DNA from: Agromyces sp. H66
GTDB taxonomy: Bacteria > Actinomycetota > Actinomycetes > Actinomycetales > Microbacteriaceae
Length of the DNA stretch: 64,000 bases
Direction: 5' to 3'
Assembly: GCF_004959775.1 (NCBI RefSeq)
Contig: NZ_SJZG01000005.1
Coordinates: 124,001-188,000 of the forward strand
Positions within the stretch are counted from its first letter, which is position 1. Each line of letters opens with the position of its first letter. Below are positions 32,827 through 41,124 of this stretch, one piece after another. The notes under the pieces were generated by a model. The model was given only the letters and a program-made list of their open reading frames with translations. It had not been told where the DNA came from and ran no database searches. The position numbers and the translations under genes are program-made.

Positions 32827-33876
32827 TCAGGGCACGCGGTAGAGCCACTCCCGGGTGGAGAACTTCGCCTCGACCAGTTCCTCCGCCTCGGCGAGTTCGT
32901 CGGCCGCGACCGATCCCGGCGTCGCGCCGTAGAGTCCGGTGAACGTCTGCTTGAGCGCCTCGATGATCTCCGCCCGCGGCAGGCCCGTCTGCGAGCGCAG
33001 CGGGTCGACGCGCTTGGCCGCCGACGCGATGCCCTTGTCGCTGATCTTCTCGCGCCCGATGCGCAGCACCTCGAGCATCTTCTCGTTGTCGAGGTCGTAC
33101 GCCATGGTCACGTGGTGCAACACCCCACCCGACCCGAGCCGCTTCTGCGCCGCACCGCCGATCTTGCCGGCCGGGCTCGCGATGTCGTTGAGGGGCTGGT
33201 ACGTCGCCTCGACGCCGATCGAGCGCAGCCCCTGCAGCACCCAGTCGTCGAGGAACGCATACGAGTCGGCGAAGCTCATGCCCTGCACGAGCTCGGCGGG
33301 CACGTAGAGCGAGTAGGTGACGACGTTGCCCTTCTCCATCATCATCGCGCCGCCGCCCGAGATGCGTCGCACGACCTCGAAGCCGTGCCGCTCGGCCCCG
33401 TCGGGGTCGACCTCGTTGCGCACCGACTGGAACGAGCCGATGACGACGGCCGACTCGTCCCATTCCCAGAAGCGCAGCGTGGGCTTGCGGCGCCCTTCGC
33501 CGACGCGCGTGGCGAGCACCTCGTCGAGCGCGAGGTGCAGCCGCGGCGGCACGGCCGGGTCGTGCACGAGCTCCCATTCGTAGTTCGACCAGGTCGTGGC
33601 ATCCGTCATGGCCCGTCGCACGGCGACGGCGACGGCGTCGGCCGAGAAGCCGAGCATCACCGCGTCGGGGCGCAGTCCCTTCGCGACCGCCGCGGCGATC
33701 TGCTTGGCGTCGGATGCCGCGGGCAGGCCCTCGAGCGCCCGGTTGATGTCGTCGAGCGCCTCGTCGGGCTCGAGGAAGAAGTCGCCGGCCACCCGCGGGT
33801 TGCGGATGACGCCGTCGACCACGTCGAAGTCGACGACCACGAGCTTGCCGCCGGGGACCTTGTACTCACCGTGCAT
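32827..33876 (-). CDS. lplA: Lipoate-protein ligase family protein, permuted domains
   Basis: Attaches lipoate (or octanoate) to lysines of 2-oxoacid dehydrogenase and glycine-cleavage E2/H proteins. 349 residues. Residues 1-~92 look like the small ligase accessory domain usually found at the C-terminus (GVIRNPRVAGDFFLEPDEALDDIN). The catalytic domain follows with VIGSFQSVRNEVD, RRISGGGAMMME (170-181) and PAGKIGGAAQKR, where Lys238 should contact lipoyl-AMP. The accessory domain therefore precedes the catalytic one. The normally conserved His after SGGGAVxHD is absent (SGGGAMMMEKG), as in many actinobacterial members. Confidence 0.85.
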   Translation of the reverse strand: MHGEYKVPGGKLVVVDFDVVDGVIRNPRVAGDFFLEPDEALDDINRALEGLPAASDAKQIAAAVAKGLRPDAVMLGFSADAVAVAVRRAMTDATTWSNYEWELVHDPAVPPRLHLALDEVLATRVGEGRRKPTLRFWEWDESAVVIGSFQSVRNEVDPDGAERHGFEVVRRISGGGAMMMEKGNVVTYSLYVPAELVQGMSFADSYAFLDDWVLQGLRSIGVEATYQPLNDIASPAGKIGGAAQKRLGSGGVLHHVTMAYDLDNEKMLEVLRIGREKISDKGIASAAKRVDPLRSQTGLPRAEIIEALKQTFTGLYGATPGSVAADELAEAEELVEAKFSTREWLYRVP

Positions 33877-33893
33877 GGGGTCCAGCCTACGGT

Positions 33894-33965
33894 CAGCTTG
33901 CGCAGGAGAATGGGCCCCATCCTCGCAGTCAGCCGGGGATGCCGCCCATTCTCCTGCACGAGCTG
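33894..33965. repeat. Long inverted repeat D
   Basis: Arms of 22 bases (33894-33915, 33944-33965) match at 20 positions around the core GCAGGAGAATGGGC, with a 28-base spacer. Noncoding, between the lipoate ligase start and the hydrolase stop. Its arm sequence is unrelated to repeats B, C and E. Confidence 0.82.
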
Positions 33966-33988
33966 CAGGGGTCGGGGCGCAGGCCGGG

Positions 33989-34837
33989 TCAGTCGACCGC
34001 GAATCGCTCGTCGAGCCAGCGGATGAGGTCGGCGCGCACCTCGGCGCGGTTCGTCTCGTTGAAGACCTCGTGCCGGGCCTCGGGGTACACGATGAGCTCG
34101 ACGTCGACGAGTCCTGAACGGCGGCGGTAGCTGTCGGCGAGCTTCTCGGCGCTGCGAGCGCCGCCGAGGGGGTCGTCGGAACCCACCATGATGAGGACCG
34201 GCAACTCGGCGGGCAGCGCCCGCGCAGGCCGTCCGAGGAGGCGTGCGGCGTCGACGAGTCCGAAGAGCTTCTGCAGCGACACCTCCGTGGTGTACGGGTC
34301 GGCCATGAATGCGGGCGGCACCTCGGGGTCGCGGCTGAGCCACTCCACGGGCGTCGTCCCGAGATGGCGGTGCCGGCGGTTGAGGTCGCCGCCGTTCATG
34401 TCGAGCAGGGTGCGGTGCGCGGTGCCGGTGAGCACGACGGCGTCGAACTCGTCGGGGTACCGGTTCAACAGGATCTGGGCCATGAGGGAGCCCCACGAGT
34501 GGCCGAGGAGCACGAGCGGGAGGCCGGGTGCCTCGGCGTCGCGGATGACGGAGGTGAACCGGTGCACGGCCTCGATCGCCGCCCGCAGCCCGCCCGGACC
34601 CAGCCGGCCCATGCGGGTGAGGTCGCCGCCGTGCTGCTCGAAACCCGTCTGCCCGTGGCCGCGGTGGTCGTCGGCCCACACCGAGTACCCGGCGTCGTTC
34701 AGCGCCTGGATGAGCTCGGTGTAGCGGCCGATGTGCTCGCCGACGCCGTGCGCGAGCTGCACCACGGCGGTCGCGTCGGGCACGCGCCACGACTGATAGT
34801 GGATGCGGACCCCGTGGTCGTCGGTGAACGTGGGCAT
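33989..34837 (-). CDS. Alpha/beta hydrolase, monoacylglycerol lipase/lysophospholipase-like
   Basis: 282 residues from ATG 34837. The oxyanion segment is QLAHGVGEHIGRY, the nucleophile elbow GHSWGS (Gly-His-Ser-x-Gly), an acidic residue lies in GSDDPLGG, and the catalytic His is in YPEARHEVFNE. This is the Hydrolase_4 (serine aminopeptidase S33/lysophospholipase) pattern, likely cleaving lipid esters in the cytoplasm. The frame is open upstream to 34972, but that stretch covers the GH6 promoter region. Divergent from the GH6 gene. Confidence 0.85.
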   Translation of the reverse strand: MPTFTDDHGVRIHYQSWRVPDATAVVQLAHGVGEHIGRYTELIQALNDAGYSVWADDHRGHGQTGFEQHGGDLTRMGRLGPGGLRAAIEAVHRFTSVIRDAEAPGLPLVLLGHSWGSLMAQILLNRYPDEFDAVVLTGTAHRTLLDMNGGDLNRRHRHLGTTPVEWLSRDPEVPPAFMADPYTTEVSLQKLFGLVDAARLLGRPARALPAELPVLIMVGSDDPLGGARSAEKLADSYRRRSGLVDVELIVYPEARHEVFNETNRAEVRADLIRWLDERFAVD

Positions 34838-34978
34838 GCGGCCATTGTCGCAGTCGCGGCATCCGCTGCTCGACTCTCGCCGCGAACGCTTCGGCACGCC
34901 GCCCACCGTCGAGGCGTCCGGCAACCCTCGCCCTTGACGCGAACCCGGACCAGGAGCAAGGTAGATCATCAACCGGCC

Positions 34979-34994
34979 GTGAGAGCGCTCTCAC
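34979..34994. promoter_or_regulatory. CebR-type operator of the GH6 cellulase gene
   Basis: GTGAGAGCGCTCTCAC, identical over 16 bases to the cebE operator O2 at 10110-10125, 38 bases before the GH6 start. A TTGACG at 34934 could be a -35 box, but no well-spaced -10 is clear. Confidence 0.88.
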
Positions 34995-35031
34995 TCCGAG
35001 CGCGAGGCCAGAAACCGAGCAGGAGGAACCG

Positions 35032-36321
35032 ATGTCGCTTCCACCGATCTTCAGACGAGCCGCCGCGACGTCCGCCGCCGCGCTCGCCGCTGTCGCCATC
35101 GCCGTCGCGCCCGCACCCGCGGCGCTCGCGGCGAACGACGTACTCCATCCCGGAGCCGAGCTCTGGGTCAATCCCGACAGCACCACCATCGAAGCCGCCG
35201 CGGAGCTGACCGGCCAGGCCCGCACCGACGCGCTCCTGCTCGGCTCCTTCCCGAGCGCCACGTGGATCAACGGCGGCACGCCGAACGAGGCCAAGCGCGA
35301 CGTGAAGCGCGCAGTCGCGGCCGCGCATGCCGCGCAGGAGGTTCCGGTCCTCGTCGCCTACAACGTGCCGTTCCGCGATTGCGCCCAGTACTCCGCCGGC
35401 GGCGCGACGAGCGTCGACGAGTACACCGCGTGGATCGACGGCTTCGCCAAGGGCATCGGCAACAAGGATGCCGTCGTGATCCTCGAGCCCGACGGGCTCG
35501 GCATCATCCCCTGGTACACCACCGTCGACGGCGTGCTCGAGTGGTGCCAGCCCGCAGAGGGCGACCCCGCGACGGCGGCCGCCGAGCGGTTCGAGATGCT
35601 GAACTACGCCGTCGACACGTTCGCCGGGCTGCCCAACACGGCGGTCTACCTCGATGGCACGCACAGCGGCTGGCTCAACGTCGGCGACATCACCGACCGA
35701 CTGCTGAAGGCCGGCGTCGAGCGGGCCGACGGGTTCTTCCTCAACGCGTCGAACTACCACTTCACGCCGAACCTCGTGGCCTACGGCACGTGGATCTCCT
35801 CCTGCGTCGCGCTCGTCACCGAGGTGCAGCCCGGGGCGTTCGGCGAGTGCGGCAACCAGTACTGGAACGGCGGCCCCGCCAACAACTGGACCGGCGTCGC
35901 CATGTCGCCGTTCGGCGAGTGGAGCGCGGATGCCGCCGACCCGGCGCTCGACACGGCCGGCGTCGACTCCCGCTACGCGCTCCAGCTCGGCGAGGTCGAG
36001 GCGACCACGCACTTCGTGATCGACACGAGCCGGAACGGGCAAGGGCCGTGGGACGCCTCGGGCACCGGCCTGGCGGTCCCCGAGGACTGGTGCAACCCGC
36101 CCGACCGCGGCCTGGGCCTGCGCCCGACGACCGACACGGGCAACGACCTCGTCGACGCGTACCTCTGGATCAAGATCCCCGGCGAGTCCGACGGACAGTG
36201 CCTGCGCGGCACGGCCGGCCCGACCGATCCCGTTCGCGGGGTCGTCGACCCGCCCGCCGGCGTCTGGTTCCCCGACATGGCCGCCGAGCTCATCGCGAAC
36301 GCGGTGCCGGCGCTGCCGTAG
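35032..36321 (+). CDS. Secreted GH6 cellulase (endoglucanase/cellobiohydrolase)
   Basis: Cleaves cellulose outside the cell to cellobiose/cellodextrins. 429 residues: a basic n-region and Ala-rich signal peptide cut after ALAA (about 34), then one GH6 domain. It has YNVPFRDCAQYSAGG (Asp116) and VVILEPDGLGIIPW (Asp154), the two conserved GH6 aspartates. Later come DGTHSGW, FFLNASNYHFTPN, DTSRNGQGPW and a C-terminal PAGVWFPDMAAELI. No carbohydrate-binding module is present, so it probably acts on soluble or amorphous substrate. AGGAGGAACCG precedes the ATG. The CebR operator links it to the cellodextrin importer 25 kb away. Confidence 0.92.
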   Translation: MSLPPIFRRAAATSAAALAAVAIAVAPAPAALAANDVLHPGAELWVNPDSTTIEAAAELTGQARTDALLLGSFPSATWINGGTPNEAKRDVKRAVAAAHAAQEVPVLVAYNVPFRDCAQYSAGGATSVDEYTAWIDGFAKGIGNKDAVVILEPDGLGIIPWYTTVDGVLEWCQPAEGDPATAAAERFEMLNYAVDTFAGLPNTAVYLDGTHSGWLNVGDITDRLLKAGVERADGFFLNASNYHFTPNLVAYGTWISSCVALVTEVQPGAFGECGNQYWNGGPANNWTGVAMSPFGEWSADAADPALDTAGVDSRYALQLGEVEATTHFVIDTSRNGQGPWDASGTGLAVPEDWCNPPDRGLGLRPTTDTGNDLVDAYLWIKIPGESDGQCLRGTAGPTDPVRGVVDPPAGVWFPDMAAELIANAVPALP

Positions 36322-36338
36322 GGTCCGTCTCCCGGAGA

Positions 36339-36372
36339 CGACGGGGTGGCCGGGCTGCCGGTCGCCCCGTCG
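36339..36372. terminator. Terminator between GH6 and vapC
   Basis: Arms CGACGGGG / CCCCGTCG (36339-36346, 36365-36372) enclose an 18-base GC-rich loop. An adjacent small hairpin GTCTCC-c-GGAGAC precedes it. It sits between convergent genes. Confidence 0.55.
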
Positions 36373-36389
36373 CACCCGATGACCGACGG

Positions 36390-36809
36390 TCAGCCCTCGA
36401 AGGGATTGCGCAGCTCGACCCCCGACACGCGCTGACCGTGATCGAGATCTTCGGTCCAGAGCACCGAGCAGTTCATCTGCGTCGCGCTCCGCACGATCAT
36501 CGCGTCCCAGAACGAGCGCCGCGTCTGCTCGGCGATCTCACTCGCTGCGATGACATCGGCAGCGCTCGGTGTGTGCAGGCGCCACCGAGCGAGCGCAAGC
36601 ACCCGTTCGCGAGCGCTCGCGGGTGAGAGCGGTTCGGCGATCTTCCGGGTGGCGTTGACGTAGAACTCCTGGAGCACCTGCACGCTGAGCACTCCCATGC
36701 GCTCGCGTCCGAGCCGACCGACGAGCTCGCGGGCACGGACGTGCCGCTCCCCGGCGGAGACGTCGTAGGCGTAGAGCAGGACGTTGGTGTCGACGAACTC
36801 GTGCATCAT
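36390..36809 (-). CDS. vapC: PIN-domain toxin VapC
   Basis: 139 residues. A metal-dependent ribonuclease fold with the acidic residues expected for PIN domains: FVDTNVLLYAYD (first Asp), a Glu in LQEFYVNATRK, RRSFWDAMIV (central Asp) and a late LWTEDLDHG. In VapBC pairs it cleaves a specific RNA, often tRNA. Its start overlaps the antitoxin stop by ATGA. The protein lacks its own promoter. Confidence 0.88.
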   Translation of the reverse strand: MMHEFVDTNVLLYAYDVSAGERHVRARELVGRLGRERMGVLSVQVLQEFYVNATRKIAEPLSPASARERVLALARWRLHTPSAADVIAASEIAEQTRRSFWDAMIVRSATQMNCSVLWTEDLDHGQRVSGVELRNPFEG

Positions 36810-37039
36810 CGCGCGTGCGCATCTTCACGCGACAGCGTGGCCTCGCCGATCCGCGGCCCGACGCCCTCGCGCATGAGCCGCTCCTCCTCGGCCCACACGC
36901 CGTCGTACTCGACGTCGACGTGGGTCCTCAGCAGATCTGCGACGAGTGCCGACACCGAGGTGTCGTGTTCGGCGGCGAAGACCCTGGCGCGCCGGAACAG
37001 CTCCTCGGGGAGCGAGAGCGTGACATTGCGATTCGCCAT
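36806..37039 (-). CDS. vapB: RHH antitoxin VapB
   Basis: 77 residues: a ribbon-helix-helix DNA-binding half (MANRNVTLSLPEELFRRARVFAAEHDTSVSALVADLLRTH) and an acidic C-terminal tail that should wrap VapC. Its ATG lies inside a perfect palindrome, and a TACACT -10 box ends exactly 7 bases before it, so the transcript is probably leaderless and blocked when VapB(C) binds. Confidence 0.87.
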   Translation of the reverse strand: MANRNVTLSLPEELFRRARVFAAEHDTSVSALVADLLRTHVDVEYDGVWAEEERLMREGVGPRIGEATLSREDAHAR

Positions 37040-37067
37040 GTGAACCAGTGTAACACTGGTTCACATG
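37037..37067. promoter_or_regulatory. VapBC autoregulatory palindrome overlapping the vapB start codon
   Basis: Perfect 15-base arms CATGTGAACCAGTGT (37037-37051) and ACACTGGTTCACATG (37053-37067) around one central base. It contains the vapB initiation codon and the likely -10 element. Confidence 0.88.
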
Positions 37068-37101
37068 ATCACCTCCGACCAGGGCGGCCGACCCTGGCGA
37101 T

Positions 37102-37132
37102 TTTACTTAGCAAGACTAATGAGTTATGCTAA
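37102..37132 (+). promoter_or_regulatory. marR promoter with overlapping inverted repeat
   Basis: TTTACT (37102-37107), 17 bases, TATGCT (37125-37130). An inverted repeat TTAGCAAGAC...GTTATGCTAA (37107-37132) overlaps both boxes and is the likely MarR binding site. The GTG at 37139 follows only 8 bases after the -10, consistent with a leaderless transcript. Confidence 0.65.
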
Positions 37133-37138
37133 CTAACC

Positions 37139-37561
37139 GTGGCGACCATCACCGAGCTGAGCACCGAACTGCGCATGGCGACCTTCCGGCTGTCTCGACG
37201 GCTGCGTGCCGAGAAGGCCGATCAGGCCCTCTCGGACGCCCAGCTCGCAGTGCTCGGCGTGCTCTACCGCCGCGGCGCCCGCACGCTCACCGAGCTCGCC
37301 GAGGCCGAGCGGGTCTCGGCGCCGTCGATGAACCGCACGGTGAACTGCCTCGAGGAGTCAGGGCACGTCGTGCGCACCGCCGACGAGGTCGACCGCCGCA
37401 AGTCCAACATCACGCTGACCGATGCCGGCCGCGACGTCGTGCAGCAGACGCTCTCCAAGCGCGATGCGTGGCTCACCACGCGCCTCCGGGAGCTCTCCAA
37501 GGAGGATCGCGCCGTCCTCGCCCGTGCCGCAGAACTGATGGGAGGTCTCGCCACCAGATGA
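37139..37561 (+). CDS. MarR-family transcriptional regulator
   Basis: 140 residues. The winged HTH lies at about 33-100: LSDAQLAVLGVLYRRGARTLTELAEAERVSAPSMNRTVNCLEESGHVVRTADEVDRRKSNITLTDAGR. Probably represses itself and the downstream MFS exporter through the TTAGCA-type repeat in its promoter and is released by an exported compound. The GTG start gives the family-typical N-terminus. Its TGA overlaps the ATG of the MFS gene. Confidence 0.9.
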   Translation: MATITELSTELRMATFRLSRRLRAEKADQALSDAQLAVLGVLYRRGARTLTELAEAERVSAPSMNRTVNCLEESGHVVRTADEVDRRKSNITLTDAGRDVVQQTLSKRDAWLTTRLRELSKEDRAVLARAAELMGGLATR

Positions 37562-39114
37562 GTGCCATGTTCCGTTCCCTCGCCATCCGCAACTACCGCA
37601 TCTGGTTCATCGGCGCCCTCGTCTCGAGCGTCGGCACGTGGATGCAGGCCACCGCCCAGAACTGGGTCGTGCTCACCGAGCTCACCGACAACGACGCCTT
37701 CGCCGTCGGTGTCACGATGGCCCTGCAGTTCGCGCCGCAGCTCCTGCTCGTGCCCGTCACCGGACTCATCGCCGATCGCTTCGACCGGCGCACCACGCTC
37801 ATGCTGACGCAGGGCTCCATGATGATGCTCGGCCTGGCACTCGGCGTCCTGCTCGTGACGGGCGTCGCCCAACTCTGGCACCTCTACGCCTTCGCCCTCG
37901 CGCTCGGCATCGTCAGCGCCGTCGACACGCCCGTGCGCCAGACGATCGTCACCGACCTCGTGTCGAGCTCGCACATGTCGAATGCGGTGGCGCTGAACTC
38001 CGCGTCGTTCAACACCGCGCGGCTCATCGGACCCGCGGTCGCCGGCGTCCTCATCGTGCTCGTCGGCTCGGGGTGGGTCTTCATCGTGAACGCGGCAACG
38101 TTCCTCGCGATGCTCGGTGCGCTCGCGCTGCTCCGGACGGACTCCATGCGCCAGCACGCGCGGGGCCCACGGCAGCGCGGGCAGTTGGTCGCCGGATTCC
38201 GGTACGTCGCCGGCCGCCCCGACCTCGTGGTCGTCTTCGTCATCGTGTTCCTCATCGGCGCCTTCGGCATGAACTTCCCGATCTTCGCGTCGACCATGGC
38301 GGTCGAGTTCGGCCGTGGCGCCGGGGAGTTCGGCCTGCTCTCGTCGATCCTCGCGATCGGGTCGCTCGCCGGGGCCCTGCTCGCCGCCCGACGCGATCGG
38401 GCGCGGCTGCGCGTCGTCATCATCGCCGCGGGGTTCTTCGGCCTGGCCGCGCTCATCGCCGCGCTGATGCCCACGTTCTGGACCTTCGCGGCCTCGATGG
38501 TGCTGATCGGCTTCGGCGTGGTAACGATCCTCACGACCGCCAACGGCTACGTGCAGTCCACCACCGACCCGGCCCTCCGCGGACGGGTCATGGCGCTCTA
38601 CATGGCGGTCATGGTCGGCGGCACCCCGGTCGGCGCACCCATCGTGGGCGCTGTCGCCGACGCCTTCGGCCCCCGGTGGGCCCTCGGCGTCGCGGCATCC
38701 GCCGGGGCGACGGCCGCACTGATCGGCCTGGGCTGGCTCATCGTCGCGCGGGGAATGCACCTGGCGAGGCATCCGCGTGCCCGCTGGCGGCCCGTCGTGC
38801 GGTTCGCGGATGCCCCGACCGCTGCCCTCGCGGCGATCGCGACGCAGCCCGTCGAGGTCGTGCGCGACCTCGAGGCCGAGCAACGCGAACGCGAGCACGC
38901 CCTGGTGCCGCCCGTGCCCACCGATCGGCTCGTGCCCGCCGACTTCTCGGAGCAGGTCGCGCTCACCTCGCCGATCCCGCTCACGAAGCCGGGCCATCGA
39001 GACGCCGCCTCACGCGAGTCCGGAACCCGCGAGCCCGGCACCCGCGAGCCGATCCACCGCGACGGTCGCCGCGGCGAGACCGGCCCGCGGTGCGAGGCCT
39101 CGCCGGCTACTTGA
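37558..39114 (+). CDS. MFS exporter (MFS_3/enterobactin-exporter type) with long C-terminal tail
   Basis: 518 residues. About 12 hydrophobic segments begin FRSLAIRNYRIWFIGALVSSVGTWMQATAQNWVVL, the N-terminus typical of the MFS_3 group, with VTGLIADRFDRRTTLM as motif A. A hydrophilic tail of about 115 residues follows the last helix and contains a short repeat (SGTREPGTREP). The ATG overlaps the MarR stop, so a drug-type efflux pair is likely. Its last 8 bases overlap the end of the convergent permease gene. Confidence 0.88.
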   Translation: MSAMFRSLAIRNYRIWFIGALVSSVGTWMQATAQNWVVLTELTDNDAFAVGVTMALQFAPQLLLVPVTGLIADRFDRRTTLMLTQGSMMMLGLALGVLLVTGVAQLWHLYAFALALGIVSAVDTPVRQTIVTDLVSSSHMSNAVALNSASFNTARLIGPAVAGVLIVLVGSGWVFIVNAATFLAMLGALALLRTDSMRQHARGPRQRGQLVAGFRYVAGRPDLVVVFVIVFLIGAFGMNFPIFASTMAVEFGRGAGEFGLLSSILAIGSLAGALLAARRDRARLRVVIIAAGFFGLAALIAALMPTFWTFAASMVLIGFGVVTILTTANGYVQSTTDPALRGRVMALYMAVMVGGTPVGAPIVGAVADAFGPRWALGVAASAGATAALIGLGWLIVARGMHLARHPRARWRPVVRFADAPTAALAAIATQPVEVVRDLEAEQREREHALVPPVPTDRLVPADFSEQVALTSPIPLTKPGHRDAASRESGTREPGTREPIHRDGRRGETGPRCEASPAT

Positions 39115-40021
39115 TGCCGGTGGTCGCGAACCCCTTGATCAGGTAGCGCTGCCCGATGAGGAACGCGAGGAACAGCGGGATGAGGCTGACCACCGACATC
39201 GCGAACATCGCCCCGTAGTCCGACGAGGACTGCGCGTCGACGAAGCCCTTCAGCGCGATCGACACGGGGAAGTTCTCGCGCGTGCGCAGGTAGATCAACG
39301 GCCCGAAGAAGTCGCCCCAGGTCCAGATGAACGTGAAGATCGCGGTGGTGGCGAGCGCGGGCACCATGAGCGGGAGCGTGATCTGCGAGTAGATCCGGAA
39401 CTGGCCGGCACCGTCGATGCGCGCCGCCTCGAAGATCTCCTTCGGGAGGCCGCGGATGAACTGCACCATGAGGAAGATGAAGAAGGCGTCGGCAGCGAGG
39501 AACTTCGGCACGATCAGCGGCAGGAACGTCTCGAGCCAGCCCAGCTCGCGGAAGATGACGAACTGCGGCACGAGCACGACGTGGAACGGCAGCATGATCG
39601 TGCCGAGCATGATCGCGAAGAACGCGTTGCGCCCCCAGAATCGGAGCCGGGCGAAGGCGTACGCGGCCAGCGAGCACGAGATGAGGTTGCCGACGATCGC
39701 GCCGAGCACGAGGATCGACGAGTTGACCAGGAACACGCTGAACGGCAGTTGCTGCGACGTCCAGCCGTGCAGGTAGTTCTCGAACGTCAGGTCGCCGGTG
39801 AAGATGCTGAGATCGCTGAAGATCTTCTCGTTGGGCTTGAACGACGAGACCACGAGCCAGATGAGCGGGTACACCATCACGACCGAGAGCGCGATGAGCC
39901 CGGCGTGCTTCAGTACCGACATCCATCGGCGGCGCGCGATCCCCGCGTCGGGCTGATCGACGGATGCCCCGACCATCGCCCGGGTGGTGGGCGGCTCGAT
40001 CGTTGAGCCCGTTGACGTCAT
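39107..40021 (-). CDS. Sugar ABC transporter permease (MalG-like), second sugar locus
   Basis: 304 residues from ATG 40021, preferred over ATG 40075 because AAGGGAACG lies upstream and the alternative would overlap the preceding gene without a ribosome site. A hydrophilic N-terminus is followed by six hydrophobic segments and the EAA loop FEAARIDGAGQFRIYSQITLPLM. Partner of the permease encoded 43 bases upstream; the binding protein is encoded across the divergent LacI gene. No ATPase gene is present. Substrate unknown, presumably an oligosaccharide handled by the nearby GH5 and MGH1-like enzymes. Confidence 0.85.
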   Translation of the reverse strand: MTSTGSTIEPPTTRAMVGASVDQPDAGIARRRWMSVLKHAGLIALSVVMVYPLIWLVVSSFKPNEKIFSDLSIFTGDLTFENYLHGWTSQQLPFSVFLVNSSILVLGAIVGNLISCSLAAYAFARLRFWGRNAFFAIMLGTIMLPFHVVLVPQFVIFRELGWLETFLPLIVPKFLAADAFFIFLMVQFIRGLPKEIFEAARIDGAGQFRIYSQITLPLMVPALATTAIFTFIWTWGDFFGPLIYLRTRENFPVSIALKGFVDAQSSSDYGAMFAMSVVSLIPLFLAFLIGQRYLIKGFATTGIK

Positions 40022-40064
40022 GGTCGCGTTCCCTTCGGTGGTCGTACGCGAGGCGCGGTCGAGT

Positions 40065-41006
40065 TCAGTCGTCATAGAACACCCAGTACTTCGAGAGCCA
40101 GAAGTTGAGGCCGGTGATGGCGCCGATGACGAGCAGGAGGAACCACGCCATGGCCGAGGCGTAGCCCATGTTCAGCTCGGTGAACGCCTGCTTGTAGAGG
40201 TAGAGCGTGAAGAACATCGTGGAGTCGCTCGGACCTCCGGTGCCGCCCGAGACGATGTACGCCTGCGTGAACGACTGGAAGGCGAAGATCACCTGCAGCA
40301 CCAGGTTGAAGAAGATGATCGGCGTGAGCAGCGGCAGCGTGATCGAGAAGAAGCGGCGCACCCGGCCGGCGCCGTCGACCTCGGCCGCCTCGTAGAACAT
40401 GTCGGGGATCTGCCGGAGCCCCGCGAGGAAGATCACCATCGGCGAGCCGAACGTCCAGATGTGGAGCACGATGATCGTGCCGAGTGCGAAGTCGGGATGC
40501 GCGATCCAGCCGGGACCCTCGATGCCGAACCAGGAGAGGAAGCCGTTGACGATGCCCTCCTTGCCGAACACCTGACGCCAGAGGATGGCGATCGCGACCG
40601 ACCCGCCGAGCAGGCTCGGCAGGTAGAAGACCGACCGATAGAAGGAGAGTCCGCGCATGCCGCGATCCAGCAGCATCGCGACGCCGAGCGCGAGGGCCAG
40701 CTGCAGCGGCACCGAGACGAAGACATAGACGAGCGTGACCCGGAACGAGTTCCAGAGTCGCGCGTCGCCGAGCATGCGCACGAAGTTGTCGATGCCCGCC
40801 CAGGTCGGCGGCTGCAGCAGGTTGTAGTCGGTGAACGCGAGGTACAGCGACGCCAGCATCGGACCTACGGTGAAGACGAGGATGCCGACGAGCCACGGGA
40901 GCAGGAAGAGGAATCCCGCCTTGTTGTCAGGATGCTTCTCCTTGACCCGTGGCCCGCTCGAACGCGCCGCACGCGCCAGCGTGCGGAGTTCGCCGAGACT
41001 GCTCAT
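40065..41006 (-). CDS. Sugar ABC transporter permease (MalF-like), second sugar locus
   Basis: 313 residues from ATG 41006 with GGGAGG close upstream. The first helix FLFLLPWLVGILVFTVGPMLASLYLAF matches the usual MalF/UgpA-type start, and the EAA loop is YEAAEVDGAGRVRRFFSITLPLLTP. First gene of the leftward transcript, whose promoter (minus-strand TTGACA at 41099-41094) is followed by a LacI operator at 41043-41060. Confidence 0.86.
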   Translation of the reverse strand: MSSLGELRTLARAARSSGPRVKEKHPDNKAGFLFLLPWLVGILVFTVGPMLASLYLAFTDYNLLQPPTWAGIDNFVRMLGDARLWNSFRVTLVYVFVSVPLQLALALGVAMLLDRGMRGLSFYRSVFYLPSLLGGSVAIAILWRQVFGKEGIVNGFLSWFGIEGPGWIAHPDFALGTIIVLHIWTFGSPMVIFLAGLRQIPDMFYEAAEVDGAGRVRRFFSITLPLLTPIIFFNLVLQVIFAFQSFTQAYIVSGGTGGPSDSTMFFTLYLYKQAFTELNMGYASAMAWFLLLVIGAITGLNFWLSKYWVFYDD

Positions 41007-41042
41007 CACGACCTCCCTGTCAGAGCTGAGAACCGCTACGCT

Positions 41043-41060
41043 CGTGAAAGCGGTTTCTCG
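41043..41060. promoter_or_regulatory. LacI operator for the second sugar locus, permease side
   Basis: CGTGAAAGCGGTTTCTCG, 17 of 18 bases shared with the perfect-armed site at 46850. It lies downstream of a minus-strand TTGACA and AAAAAT promoter and upstream of the permease start. Confidence 0.82.
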
Positions 41061-41124
41061 CGCTGTCTGATTTTTGTTGCACGCACCGCGATTTGTCAAA
41101 TACGTTCCTTGAGTGAGGAGACCG

